Origin: an uncultured Sphingopyxis sp.
GTDB lineage: Bacteria; Pseudomonadota; Alphaproteobacteria; Sphingomonadales; Sphingomonadaceae
Assembly (NCBI RefSeq): GCF_900078365.1
Contig: NZ_LT598653.1
Location: forward strand, 2,914,001-2,978,000
Length of the DNA stretch: 64,000 nucleotides
Reading direction: 5' to 3'
Part shown: in pieces, positions 16,744-24,660 of the stretch
How positions within the stretch are numbered: the first letter of the stretch is position 1
How the letters are laid out: each line of letters opens with the position of its first letter
Program-made: the position numbers and the translations under genes
Notes under the pieces: generated by a model
Database searches by the model: none
What the model saw: only the letters and a program-made list of their open reading frames with translations
What the model was told of the DNA's origin: nothing

Positions 16744-17969
16744 TGAGCGGGTCGGACCGCCCTCGCCCCGCCCAACGCATCGGTGCGCGCACGACGCTGC
16801 AGAAACTGCTGTCGCGCTTCCACTTCGGCATCACGCTGTTCGCCGTCGCGCTGTCCGGCCTGACGATCCTGCTCGCCGGGGTGACGGCGCTGCGCGGCTA
16901 TGCCGACCGCAACATGGAGCTGGCGGCGCAACTGGGCGCCTATGGCGTCGAGCCGGCGCTGGTATTCAACGACCCGGTCGCCGCGCGCGAAGGGCTCGAA
17001 CCGCTGACCCGCATCCCCGGGATCGCACGGCTGCGCGTGCTCAACGACGTCGGCCAGCCGGTGACCGAATGGACGTCACCCACCGTCGATCCGGCACCGA
17101 TGCTCAGCCGTATCTTCTTCCCCCGTCCTTTCGCGGTGACCGTCGAGCGCAATGGATCGGCGATCGGGACGATCGAGGTCTGGGGCGACAGTTCGACGCT
17201 GATCGACTATGTCCGGCTCGGCCTGCTCGCCGGGCTGGCCTGCCTGCTCGTCACTGCATTCGGCACGATTTTCCTGGCGCGGCGGTTCGAATATGAGCTC
17301 GTCAAGCCTTTGAACGAAATCGCGACCGTCGCGCACGACGTGCGGCTGCACCGCCGTTTCGACAAGCGGGTCCAGCCGCTCGGCATCGCCGAACTCGACC
17401 GGCTGGGCGGCGACATCAATGCCCTGCTCGACGAATTGCAGGGCTGGCAGGGTCATATGGAAAGCGAGCGCGCGATGCTCGCCCACCGGGCGTCGCACGA
17501 CCCGCTAACCGCGATGCCGAACCGCGCCGCCTTCGACGAACAACTGGCGCGGCGCATCGACGACGCCGCCGCACGCGGCGGCCGCTTTGCGCTGCTGTTC
17601 ATCGACGCCGACAATTTCAAGGCGGCCAACGACAATTTCGGCCATGCCGCGGGCGACGCGGTGCTCGTCGCGCTGTCGGCCTGCATCAAGGAGACGCTGC
17701 GCAAGGGTGATTTCGCTGCGCGCATCGGCGGCGACGAATTCGTCGTCATCATCGATCCCTTCGACGCCGACGCGGTCGCCGACGAACTCGCCAACCGGAT
17801 CCGGGCCTGTGTGTCGCAACCGATCGCCTTGCCCGACGGACAGACCTATCGCGCATCGGTCAGCGTCGGGGTCGCGGTCTTCCCGGACGATGGCAGCAAC
17901 GCGACCGCACTGCTTACCGCCGCCGACGCCGCCATGTATGCCGACAAATTGACCAACCGTTCCCGATGA
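16740..17969 (+). CDS. yfiN: Membrane diguanylate cyclase, YfiN/TpbB type
   Basis: Makes cyclic-di-GMP and so should promote surface attachment. 409 residues: first membrane helix at about 30-52, periplasmic sensor loop of about 100 residues (CHASE8-like), second helix at about 158-180, HAMP-like linker at 180-235, GGDEF domain to the end. The active site is intact (GGDEF, residues 330-334) and the inhibitory I-site RxxD is present as RKGD at 321-324, so product feedback is expected. It is preceded by its periplasmic repressor gene and followed by the OmpA-like partner. Confidence 0.92.
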   Translation: MMSGSDRPRPAQRIGARTTLQKLLSRFHFGITLFAVALSGLTILLAGVTALRGYADRNMELAAQLGAYGVEPALVFNDPVAAREGLEPLTRIPGIARLRVLNDVGQPVTEWTSPTVDPAPMLSRIFFPRPFAVTVERNGSAIGTIEVWGDSSTLIDYVRLGLLAGLACLLVTAFGTIFLARRFEYELVKPLNEIATVAHDVRLHRRFDKRVQPLGIAELDRLGGDINALLDELQGWQGHMESERAMLAHRASHDPLTAMPNRAAFDEQLARRIDDAAARGGRFALLFIDADNFKAANDNFGHAAGDAVLVALSACIKETLRKGDFAARIGGDEFVVIIDPFDADAVADELANRIRACVSQPIALPDGQTYRASVSVGVAVFPDDGSNATALLTAADAAMYADKLTNRSR

Positions 17970-17985
17970 CCCCCGGAGAGACGCC

Positions 17986-18486
17986 GTGACTTACGCCTTC
18001 CCCCACCCCGTTCGCTTCGTCGCGGTCGCCATTTTGGCGCTGCTCCTCGCGGCGTGCCAGAGCGCGCCGCCCGCCAGCGGTTTCAGCGCGGCGCAAATCG
18101 CGACGCTCCGGTCGGAGGGTTTCGTCGATACCGGGCTCGGCTGGGAATTGAACATGCCCGAGCGCCTTCTCTTTCCTTCCGACCAGAGCAGCATCCCGGC
18201 CGATCAGCAAAAGCGGATCACCGACATCGCGGCCAAGCTCGTCTCGGTCGGGATCACGACCGCACGGGTCGAGGGACACACCGATTCGACCGGAGCTTCG
18301 GCCTATAATCTGTGGCTGTCGCAGGCGCGCGCCGAGGCGGTCGCGACACCGATGCAGGCGGGCGGGATGCGGTTCACCGCCGATCAGGTCGTCGGCCGCG
18401 GCGAGACCCTGCCCCTGTCGAGCAACGCGACGCCCGAAGGACGGCAGGACAACCGCCGCGTGGTCGTGATCGTCACGCCGCAATAG
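17986..18486 (+). CDS. yfiB: YfiB-like OmpA-family lipoprotein
   Basis: Outer-membrane lipoprotein of 166 residues. The lipobox LLAAC sets the acylated cysteine at about residue 23. The C-terminal half is an OmpA-like peptidoglycan-binding domain with LLFPSDQSSIP, VEGHTDSTGASAYN and the NRRVVVIVTP end. In the known system YfiB sequesters YfiR under envelope stress and frees YfiN. It follows yfiN by 16 bases, which completes the three-gene signalling module. Confidence 0.88.
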   Translation: MTYAFPHPVRFVAVAILALLLAACQSAPPASGFSAAQIATLRSEGFVDTGLGWELNMPERLLFPSDQSSIPADQQKRITDIAAKLVSVGITTARVEGHTDSTGASAYNLWLSQARAEAVATPMQAGGMRFTADQVVGRGETLPLSSNATPEGRQDNRRVVVIVTPQ

Positions 18487-18549
18487 CGCGGCGCGCGCAC
18501 CGTCGTCCTGCCCTTTCCTTGAGCGGTGTTCACCGCTAGGCCTTCGTCC

Positions 18550-19413
18550 ATGAAACCGATCCGCAAAGCCGTCTTTCCCGTCGCCGGCCTCGGCACCCGC
18601 TTCCTGCCCGCGACCAAGGCCATCCCGAAGGAAATGCTGCCCGTCGTCGACCGGCCGCTGATCCAATATGCGGTCGACGAGGCGCGCGAAGCGGGGATCG
18701 AGCAGATGATCTTCGTCACCGGGCGCGGCAAAAGCGCGATCGAGGACCATTTCGACGTCGCCTTCGAACTCGAAAAGACGATGTCCGAACGCGGCAAGGA
18801 TTTGTCGGTGCTCGAACCGACGCGGCTTGGCCCCGGCAATTGCGCCTATGTGCGGCAACAGGAGCCGCTCGGTTTGGGCCATGCGATCTGGTGCGCGCGC
18901 GACATCGTCGGCGACGAGCCCTTCGCGATCTTCCTGCCCGACGAATTCATGCACGGATCGCCCGGCTGCATGAAGCAGATGGTCGATGCCTATGCCCGCG
19001 TCGGCGGCAACCTGATCTCGGTGCTCGAAGTGCCGCGCGAACAGGTGTCCTCCTATGGCGTGATCGCGCCCGGCGCGCGCGACGGCGCGCTGACCGAGGT
19101 GACCGGCCTCGTCGAGAAACCGGCGGCCGATGCCGCGCCGTCGAACCTGATCATCTCGGGCCGCTATATCCTCCAGCCCGAAGTCATGCGCGTGCTCGAA
19201 GGGCAGGAGAAGGGCGCGGGGGGCGAAATCCAGCTCACCGATGCGATGGCGGCGATGATCGGCAACCAGCCTTTCCACGCCGTCACCTTCGACGGCGCGC
19301 GTTACGATTGCGGATCGAAGGCCGGCTATATCCAGGCCAATCTGGCGGTGGCGCTCGAACGCCGCGACATGGCGGACGAGGTCCGCGCCTTTGCGGTCGA
19401 TCTGCTGAAATAG
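18550..19413 (+). CDS. galU: UTP--glucose-1-phosphate uridylyltransferase
   Basis: Makes UDP-glucose for capsule, LPS and exopolysaccharide. 287 residues. The nucleotide loop is VFPVAGLGTRFLPATKAIPKE without change, followed by LPVVDRPLIQYAVDEA. Further conserved blocks are FVTGRGKSAIEDHFD, FAIFLPDE and YDCGSKAGY. The start at 18550 fits the family; an upstream in-frame ATG at 18526 would add eight unlike residues. It converges on aqpZ across a short GC hairpin. Confidence 0.96.
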   Translation: MKPIRKAVFPVAGLGTRFLPATKAIPKEMLPVVDRPLIQYAVDEAREAGIEQMIFVTGRGKSAIEDHFDVAFELEKTMSERGKDLSVLEPTRLGPGNCAYVRQQEPLGLGHAIWCARDIVGDEPFAIFLPDEFMHGSPGCMKQMVDAYARVGGNLISVLEVPREQVSSYGVIAPGARDGALTEVTGLVEKPAADAAPSNLIISGRYILQPEVMRVLEGQEKGAGGEIQLTDAMAAMIGNQPFHAVTFDGARYDCGSKAGYIQANLAVALERRDMADEVRAFAVDLLK

Positions 19414-19416
19414 GAC

Positions 19417-19441
19417 CGGCGGAGGCGGCTGCCCCCGCCGG
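19417..19441. terminator. Possible bidirectional terminator between galU and aqpZ
   Basis: The arms CCGGCGG and CCGCCGG lie in the 36-base gap between the two convergent stops. There is no clear T run, so the call is weak. Confidence 0.4.
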
Positions 19442-19449
19442 AAAGACGA

Positions 19450-20175
19450 TTATTCGCCCTCGATTTTCGGTTTCGGGAAGCTGTCGGCGCCGAGCAGCTT
19501 ATAGAGCAGCCCCCCGACAAGGCCGCCAACAATCGGTGCGACCCAGAACAGCCACAATTGCTTGAACGCCAGCCCGCCGACGACGAGCGCGGGGCCGGTG
19601 CTGCGCGCCGGGTTGACCGAGGTATTGGTCACCGGGATCGAGATGAGGTGGATCAGCGTCAGCGCGAGGCCGATCGCCAGCGGGGCGAAGCCCGCGGGCG
19701 CGCGCCCGTCGGTCGAGCCCATGATGATCCACAGGAAGAAAGCGGTCAGCACGATCTCGATCAGCAGCCCCGACCAGATGTCGTAGCCGCCAGGCGATCC
19801 CTCGCCGAAGCCGTTCGCGGCAAGGCCGTTTGTCGCGAGATCATAGGCGGGACTGCCGCTCGCGATATAGAAGAGCACGAACGCCGCGACGATCGCGCCG
19901 AGCACTTGCGCAACGACATAGAGCGGAATGTCGCGCGCGTCGAAGCGCCCGCCGGCCCACAAGCCGACGGTGACCGCGGGATTGAGGTGACAGCCCGAAA
20001 TATGGCCGATCGCATAGGCCATGGTGACGACCGTCAAGCCGAAAGCGAGCGCAACGCCGAGCAATCCGATCCCGACCTCGGGAAAGGCAGCGGCGAGGAC
20101 CGCACTGCCGCAGCCGCCGAAAACGAGCCAGAACGTGCCGATAAACTCGGCCAAACCCTTTTGGATATTCGTCAT
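19450..20175 (-). CDS. aqpZ: Aquaporin Z (MIP family water channel)
   Basis: Inner-membrane water channel of 241 residues with six helices and the two half-helix motifs: NPAVTVG after helix 2 and NPARSTG after helix 5. GLAEFIGTFWLVFGGCGSAV at the N-terminus is typical of AqpZ. The selectivity-filter His is plausible in helix 5 and the Arg is that of NPAR, which argues for a water channel over a glycerol facilitator. The start is set by GGGAGGAGG eight bases upstream of the ATG. Confidence 0.93.
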   Translation of the reverse strand: MTNIQKGLAEFIGTFWLVFGGCGSAVLAAAFPEVGIGLLGVALAFGLTVVTMAYAIGHISGCHLNPAVTVGLWAGGRFDARDIPLYVVAQVLGAIVAAFVLFYIASGSPAYDLATNGLAANGFGEGSPGGYDIWSGLLIEIVLTAFFLWIIMGSTDGRAPAGFAPLAIGLALTLIHLISIPVTNTSVNPARSTGPALVVGGLAFKQLWLFWVAPIVGGLVGGLLYKLLGADSFPKPKIEGE

Positions 20176-20275
20176 GATGACCCTCCTCCCCGCCGATGGC
20201 CTCAGACGCCTCCGGCGCGGGCGGTATCCTATCAGCGTTGCGGAATCGGGCAAGCGCTTGTTCAAGCGCGCGGAA

Positions 20276-21562
20276 TCAGGCGGCGGCGACCGCTTCGACG
20301 AAGTGCTGCGCGCGCTGGTGCAGCGACTGCGCCGCTTCGGTGAGCCCCGCCGACAAGCGGCCGAGCGTCCGGGCGCCGTCCCCCACCGCGGTCGCGCCAT
20401 GGCCGATCTCGCGAACGCGCGCGTCGATCTCGCGCCCGGCGAACACCGCTTGCTCGACATAGCTCGCGATCGTCAGCGTCGTCGCACTCTGCCCGTCGAC
20501 CGCGCGATCGATCGCGTCGGAAAAACCGTTGTTCGCATCGATCGCCTTCTCGACCTCGTCGAATCCCGCCGCAACCTGCCCGACGATGTCGCGGATCCGG
20601 TCGATATATTGGCTGATGTCGCCCGCCGCGACGCGCGTCTGGCCGGCAAGCGTCTTCACTTCGGATGCGACCACGGCGAAACCGCGACCGGCATCGCCCG
20701 CCCGCGCCGCCTCGATCCCGGCGTTGAGCGCGAGCATGTTGGTGCGGCTCGCCATGTCGACGATCAGCGCGAGCATCTGCTCGATCGACTGGCTGGCCGT
20801 CTTCAGCGCCGCCGCCCGCTCGCTGGCCTGCCTGATCTTGCCGTGCGCCTCGCCGCGGACCGCGCGGGCGCGCGACCCGTCGTCGACGATCTTCACCATC
20901 GTCGCGGCCAGCGCATGGCCGCGATCGCCAAGGTCCCGAAGCCCGGCGAGCGTCTGCGCCGTCGCTCCCGCGACGGTCACCGCGTCGCGGCCCGTCTGCT
21001 GCGCGCGCTCGGACAACGCGCCGGCAACCGCCTCGACCTTCTTCGCCATTTCGGAGAGCGTCGCGGCGAGCGCCGCAATGTCCTGCTGAAACCGCCGCCC
21101 GGCGTCGTCGATATGGGTCGCGCGCGTGGCGCGTTCCTGCGCCAGTTCGACTTCGCGCAGCATCGCGAGCTTGGCAAGCTGGCCGCCATCGAGCGTCTCG
21201 ACGAACCGGCCCGCGCGCGTCAGGATCAGTTCCTGCTGCCCCGCCGACCGCGCGGCGACCCGCAGAAGGTCGGTCGTCGATCGCGCGACGTCGGCGGTCG
21301 CACAAGGCTCGATCAGCGAGGCGATCGACCCACCGATCGTCGGATTCTGCATCAGTGAAAACCAGAAGGGGCAGAAGAGCAGTTCGCGCACACGCTGTTC
21401 GCGAATGATGCCGATCGGGCGATCCCCCGCATCGACCACGGCGAGCGCGCGCAATTGCGGATTGCGGCGGAACAGGTCGATGACCTCGGACATATGCGCG
21501 TCGGCGCCGATCGCGGACGCATGGCCCGACGCCGGCGTAAAGGCATGTCCGATGGCGTTCAT
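20276..21562 (-). CDS. Soluble methyl-accepting chemotaxis-like receptor with CBS-like N-terminus
   Basis: Cytoplasmic chemoreceptor-like protein, 428 residues, with no membrane helix. Residues 20-60 (MSEVIDLFRRNPQLRALAVVDAGDRPIGII) look like part of a CBS sensory module, and about 60-130 form a helical linker. The signalling hairpin near residue 280 is canonical: NMLALNAGIEAARAG followed by GRGFAVVASEVKTLA. The C-terminus has no CheB/CheR pentapeptide. No che genes are nearby. The CBS-like region suggests sensing of a nucleotide or a metabolic state, which is inference. Confidence 0.85.
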   Translation of the reverse strand: MNAIGHAFTPASGHASAIGADAHMSEVIDLFRRNPQLRALAVVDAGDRPIGIIREQRVRELLFCPFWFSLMQNPTIGGSIASLIEPCATADVARSTTDLLRVAARSAGQQELILTRAGRFVETLDGGQLAKLAMLREVELAQERATRATHIDDAGRRFQQDIAALAATLSEMAKKVEAVAGALSERAQQTGRDAVTVAGATAQTLAGLRDLGDRGHALAATMVKIVDDGSRARAVRGEAHGKIRQASERAAALKTASQSIEQMLALIVDMASRTNMLALNAGIEAARAGDAGRGFAVVASEVKTLAGQTRVAAGDISQYIDRIRDIVGQVAAGFDEVEKAIDANNGFSDAIDRAVDGQSATTLTIASYVEQAVFAGREIDARVREIGHGATAVGDGARTLGRLSAGLTEAAQSLHQRAQHFVEAVAAA

Positions 21563-21742
21563 TCGATCCTCTTCAAGTAGCGACGCGGTTCGCGCCCCGA
21601 CTAGAGCCAGAGGGTAAATAGTAATTTAACCATTTATTTCAGTGATATGACACATGAACCGAAGCGGCCGTCGTCCCGTCGCAATATTCTGTTCAGACGA
21701 AGGCGATTATGCGATGGGACGCCCGGTCGGCAGGAGAATGAA

Positions 21743-22048
21743 ATGCGCGGTGTAATCGTTGCGGCATTGGCCGCGCCCCTGCTCGCCGGCTGTGTCGGCG
21801 CGGTGAAGTCCGTGGTGACCGCGCCGGTGAAGGCCGTCGGCCAGGTCGCCGACTGGTCGACGACCAGCCAGGACGAATCCGACCGCAATCGCGGCCGCGA
21901 ATTGCGCAAGAGCGAAGAGCGCGTCGGCAAATTGTCGCGCCAGCGCGACAAGGCGGTCGAGAAATGCCGCGACGGCGATGAGGAGCAGTGCCGGCGCGCC
22001 GAGGTGCTCGAGCATGAGATCGAGGCCGAAATGGCGGCGCCGCGCTAG
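21743..22048 (+). CDS. Small charged lipoprotein
   Basis: A 101-residue protein starting MRGVIVAALAAPLLAGC, a signal sequence with lipobox LLAGC (Cys at about residue 17). The mature part is short, highly charged and probably helical (RNRGRELRKSEERVGKLSRQRDKAVEKC) with two further cysteines. The start is set by CAGGAG nine bases upstream; an ATG at 21647 is in frame but gives no signal peptide. Function unknown. The 180 bases between it and the chemoreceptor start hold no other gene and are locally AT-rich. Confidence 0.75.
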   Translation: MRGVIVAALAAPLLAGCVGAVKSVVTAPVKAVGQVADWSTTSQDESDRNRGRELRKSEERVGKLSRQRDKAVEKCRDGDEEQCRRAEVLEHEIEAEMAAPR

Positions 22049-22069
22049 ATCGATCATCCTTATTTGAAT

Positions 22070-22097
22070 CGTCATCCCGGCGAAGGCTGGGATGACG
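22070..22097. repeat. Short REP-like hairpin
   Basis: CGTCATCCC and GGGATGACG arms around a 10-base loop. It lies just past the lipoprotein stop and may also end its transcript. Confidence 0.75.
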
Positions 22098-22157
22098 GAA
22101 AACGGAAGGCCGGGTGGAGGGCGAACCGGTACCGCTTTCGCCATCAGGCGAAGATGA

Positions 22158-22826
22158 TCAACGCACCCGCCGTCCGGTCCATACGACGCGGCCGATCAGC
22201 TGGATCGCCGCCATCGGCAAATCGTCCCAGCTGCGATAATGCGGATTGTCGCTGATCACCGAAATGCGTCCCTGCCCCGGCGCGCGCGCGATACGCTTCA
22301 CCATCAGCACATCGTCCATGCGCAGCACATAGATGCCGTCGCGCAGCCGCGCCGCGGCATCCCCGCCATCGACCAGAATATCGTCGCCGTCGTCGAGGGT
22401 CGGCGCCATCGAATCGCCTTCGACACGAATGATGCTGAGCGCGCGCGGATCGGCGCCGAGGTCGCGCAGCCATTTGGGATCGAAAGCGACCTCGCCCTCG
22501 ACCGGTTCGCCGTCGACGCTCGCCCCCGCGCCCGCCGATGCGCCGATCGCCAGTTTCGGCACGAGGACCATCCCGGGTCCGCGCCCGCGTGCCGGGGTCG
22601 CGACGCGCTGCACCGGCCCGCCGAGCATCGCCTCCGACACGCCGAGATAGGCGGCGATGCGGGCACGGTCCTGCTCCGCGAGCCGCCGCGGCGAGCCGCG
22701 CTTGATATATTGCTGGATATAGGCGGGGTTGCGCCCGATCACCTGCGACAGGCGCGCATAATCGATGCCCTTGTCGGCGAGGAGGCGATCGAGCGCGGCG
22801 CGGGGGTCGTGAACGAAATCGGTCAT
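22158..22826 (-). CDS. S24-family LexA/CI-like repressor
   Basis: Repressor of 222 residues. The N-terminal HTH region covers about 1-70 (YARLSQVIGRNPAYIQQYIKRG). The C-terminal S24 peptidase-like domain has the catalytic Ser in VEGDSMAPTL (residue 139) and Lys in DDVLMVKRIA (residue 177). A small, Ala/Gly-rich linker (GASAGAGASV, about 95-104) is where self-cleavage would be expected. LexA/CI-type regulators release their target genes when RecA is activated. The gene is divergent from two small genes across a promoter region with two strong dyads, an arrangement like cI/cro. Confidence 0.9.
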   Translation of the reverse strand: MTDFVHDPRAALDRLLADKGIDYARLSQVIGRNPAYIQQYIKRGSPRRLAEQDRARIAAYLGVSEAMLGGPVQRVATPARGRGPGMVLVPKLAIGASAGAGASVDGEPVEGEVAFDPKWLRDLGADPRALSIIRVEGDSMAPTLDDGDDILVDGGDAAARLRDGIYVLRMDDVLMVKRIARAPGQGRISVISDNPHYRSWDDLPMAAIQLIGRVVWTGRRVR

Positions 22827-22847
22827 GGGATCGTGCGGGGCTGGTCC

Positions 22848-22926
22848 TTCCTATTTCGTATCTAGCAAGAGGATTTTTCCTAGACAAGTAGGAAATCGAC
22901 TGTCAACAGATAGGAAATATCCTATC
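22848..22926. promoter_or_regulatory. Operator region with two TAGGA dyads
   Basis: TTTCCTA-gacaag-TAGGAAA (22876-22895) and GATAGGA-aata-TCCTATC (22909-22926), plus a half site TTCCTA at 22848-22853, all in the unusually AT-rich gap between the repressor and the divergent small gene. Shared half site TAGGA(A). Likely binding sites of the S24 repressor and possible autoregulation. Confidence 0.7.
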
Positions 22927-22964
22927 GGGTGAGTCGCCCGGTTTCGAGCGCGAGCAGGGAGGAC

Positions 22965-23231
22965 ATGATGGAGCGCAGTCTGTTGCAACGGATCGAGGCC
23001 TTTCTGAAGGAATCGGCCATGCCGCCCAGCGTGTTCGGCCGGGCCGCGGCGCGCGATCCGTGCCTCGTCAGCGATCTGCGCAGGGGCCGCGCGCCGGGAC
23101 GCGCAATCATAGGCCGCGTGGAGCATTTCATGAGCCAATGGCGCGCCGACCAGCGCGTCGGCCATGTCGCCCCTTTGGGCGATCGCCGAACGCGTGCCTT
23201 CTGGCGCCTTGATGCGGGGAGCGAAGCATGA
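22965..23231 (+). CDS. Small DNA-binding-like protein, unknown
   Basis: An 88-residue basic protein. The first 50 residues (LLQRIEAFLKESAMPPSVFGRAAARDPCLVSDLRRGR) match a short helix-turn-helix of the lambda-repressor-like kind found in sphingomonad Cro-like proteins. The ATG at 22965 follows CAGGGAGGA closely; a GTG at 22929 is also in frame but would lie on the operator. Divergent from the S24 repressor and overlapping the next gene by ATGA. A Cro-like role is inferred from position only. Confidence 0.65.
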   Translation: MMERSLLQRIEAFLKESAMPPSVFGRAAARDPCLVSDLRRGRAPGRAIIGRVEHFMSQWRADQRVGHVAPLGDRRTRAFWRLDAGSEA

Positions 23232-23554
23232 TGCGCTGGTCCCCCGCCCTGCCGCCGCGTCCCGGCTGTCCGCATCGGCGGCTGCGCCGTCTGCTGACGC
23301 GCGAATTGCCGCATGGCCTCTCTCCCGGCGCCTCGACCTTCCGGCCCTGGGCGAGCGCGAGCTTCGTCGGCGCGCGTCACATCTTTCCTTGCGCGCTGGC
23401 GGCGGGCGATGCGGCCGCGACGCGGCGCGCGCTGCAGGACAAGCTCGGGGCGGCCGAATGGACGCTGCCCGGGCATATCGTCGCCGATGTCGCGGTGGAA
23501 TGCGGGCCCGACCCGCAGACGTTGCGGATCGAGATATTGACGGTCGAGGATTAG
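23228..23554 (+). CDS. Hypothetical protein in repressor-linked operon
   Basis: 108 residues, not recognised. It has a basic N-terminal third rich in Arg and Pro (LPPRPGCPHRRLRRLLTREL) and a folded-looking C-terminal part with VADVAVECGPDPQTLRIEILTVED. No signal peptide or membrane segment. It overlaps the small DNA-binding-like gene by ATGA and so is expressed with it, presumably under the S24 repressor. Confidence 0.55.
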   Translation: MMRWSPALPPRPGCPHRRLRRLLTRELPHGLSPGASTFRPWASASFVGARHIFPCALAAGDAAATRRALQDKLGAAEWTLPGHIVADVAVECGPDPQTLRIEILTVED

Positions 23555-23598
23555 GCTCTGGCCGAGAGCATGAGCCTCTTTGACTGAATAGGCTGTGT

Positions 23599-23681
23599 GC
23601 TCCCGCGGAGGCGGGAGCCCATCTTCCGCCGGCGCCATCTTGAACCGGCGGGAGATGGGTCCCCGCCTTCGCGGGGACACT
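23599..23681. repeat. Inverted-repeat extragenic element
   Basis: Arms gctcccgcggaggcgggag and a related complement near 23660-23681, with an inner pair ccgccggcg/cggcggga. It occupies most of the 197-base gap between convergent genes. Confidence 0.75.
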
Positions 23682-23751
23682 CGGCGTTTTGCATATAGGG
23701 GAAGGATTCGCCGAGAAATCCCTACAAATCCTAGTCGAAACCGATCATGGT

Positions 23752-24651
23752 CTAACCGGCCGACTGGCGCGTCATCCGCTGTAGGGTGGAGAGCGCGGCT
23801 TCGAGCGCGAAATCGACCTCGGGCTCGTCTTCGGCCGCTAAGTCCGTCGCCGCCGGGATCGCCGCCTTCGCGACCGCATCCTGACGCCGGCGCGCCAGCC
23901 CCGCCTCGAACCGCGCGACCATCGCGCCGAGCGATGTATCCGCGGGATCGGGCGAAGGAGGCAGCGCGGTCATTTCGGCGGGTTGCAACCAGGGCGCGTC
24001 GTCGCCGAAATCCTCTTCGGGAGCAAGGTCGGCGAGGACCAGTTCGTCTTCGGCTTCTTCGTCTTCCTGTTGTTCGAAGGCTTCGACCGCCGCTCCGCCG
24101 CGCCACGGATCGAATTCGGCGGGCTCGTAGATGCTGGCCGATCCGACCGCGCCCAGCCCGCCCGCCGGCAGATCGCGGCCCGCGCGGATCGGCGGGCGCG
24201 GCGGATCGTCGGGATGCAGATCGACGCGGCGGCGCGTCAGGACGGGTTCGTCATCATCCTCCGCCACTTCGGCGGCGCGGCGGAAAGGATTGCGCAGCGC
24301 GGTCAGACCGGCGGCCTCGGGTCGCGCGATCAGCAGCGCGACGAGCCCGGCGATCACGGCGGCGACCGCCGACATGCCGAGCGCGAGCGCGAGCCGTCCG
24401 CCATTGCCGATCGGCGGGACGAACAGATCGGACAGGCGGTCGAGGTAAAGATTCCAGCTGATCGCGGCGACCCATGAAAAGGGCATCAGCGCGGCGAACA
24501 GGAAGGTCAGCGCCGCGGCGCCGATCACCGCCGGAATCGCGGGCTGGAGCGCGCGCAGCAGCTCGGTTGCTGCAGCCTTGACCCGGTTCTCGCTGGCTTC
24601 TTCCATATCGTCCCAAATCCATCGGCCCGCCGGGCCATCCTGACTTATCAT
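23752..24651 (-). CDS. Membrane protein with acidic cytoplasmic tail, unknown
   Basis: 299 residues. Two membrane helices are visible (about 38-62 and 86-110). A long low-complexity acidic region follows (EQQEDEEAEDELVLADLAPEEDFGDD) and the C-terminal 60 residues are helical and charged. The start at 24651 is nine bases past the glycosyltransferase stop, so the two are probably co-transcribed. A second in-frame ATG at 24606 would remove the first 15 residues. Not recognised. The context is exosortase-A-linked polysaccharide assembly, where such a protein could be a scaffold; that is a guess. Confidence 0.65.
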   Translation of the reverse strand: MISQDGPAGRWIWDDMEEASENRVKAAATELLRALQPAIPAVIGAAALTFLFAALMPFSWVAAISWNLYLDRLSDLFVPPIGNGGRLALALGMSAVAAVIAGLVALLIARPEAAGLTALRNPFRRAAEVAEDDDEPVLTRRRVDLHPDDPPRPPIRAGRDLPAGGLGAVGSASIYEPAEFDPWRGGAAVEAFEQQEDEEAEDELVLADLAPEEDFGDDAPWLQPAEMTALPPSPDPADTSLGAMVARFEAGLARRRQDAVAKAAIPAATDLAAEDEPEVDFALEAALSTLQRMTRQSAG

Positions 24652-24660
24652 CGAACGCCC

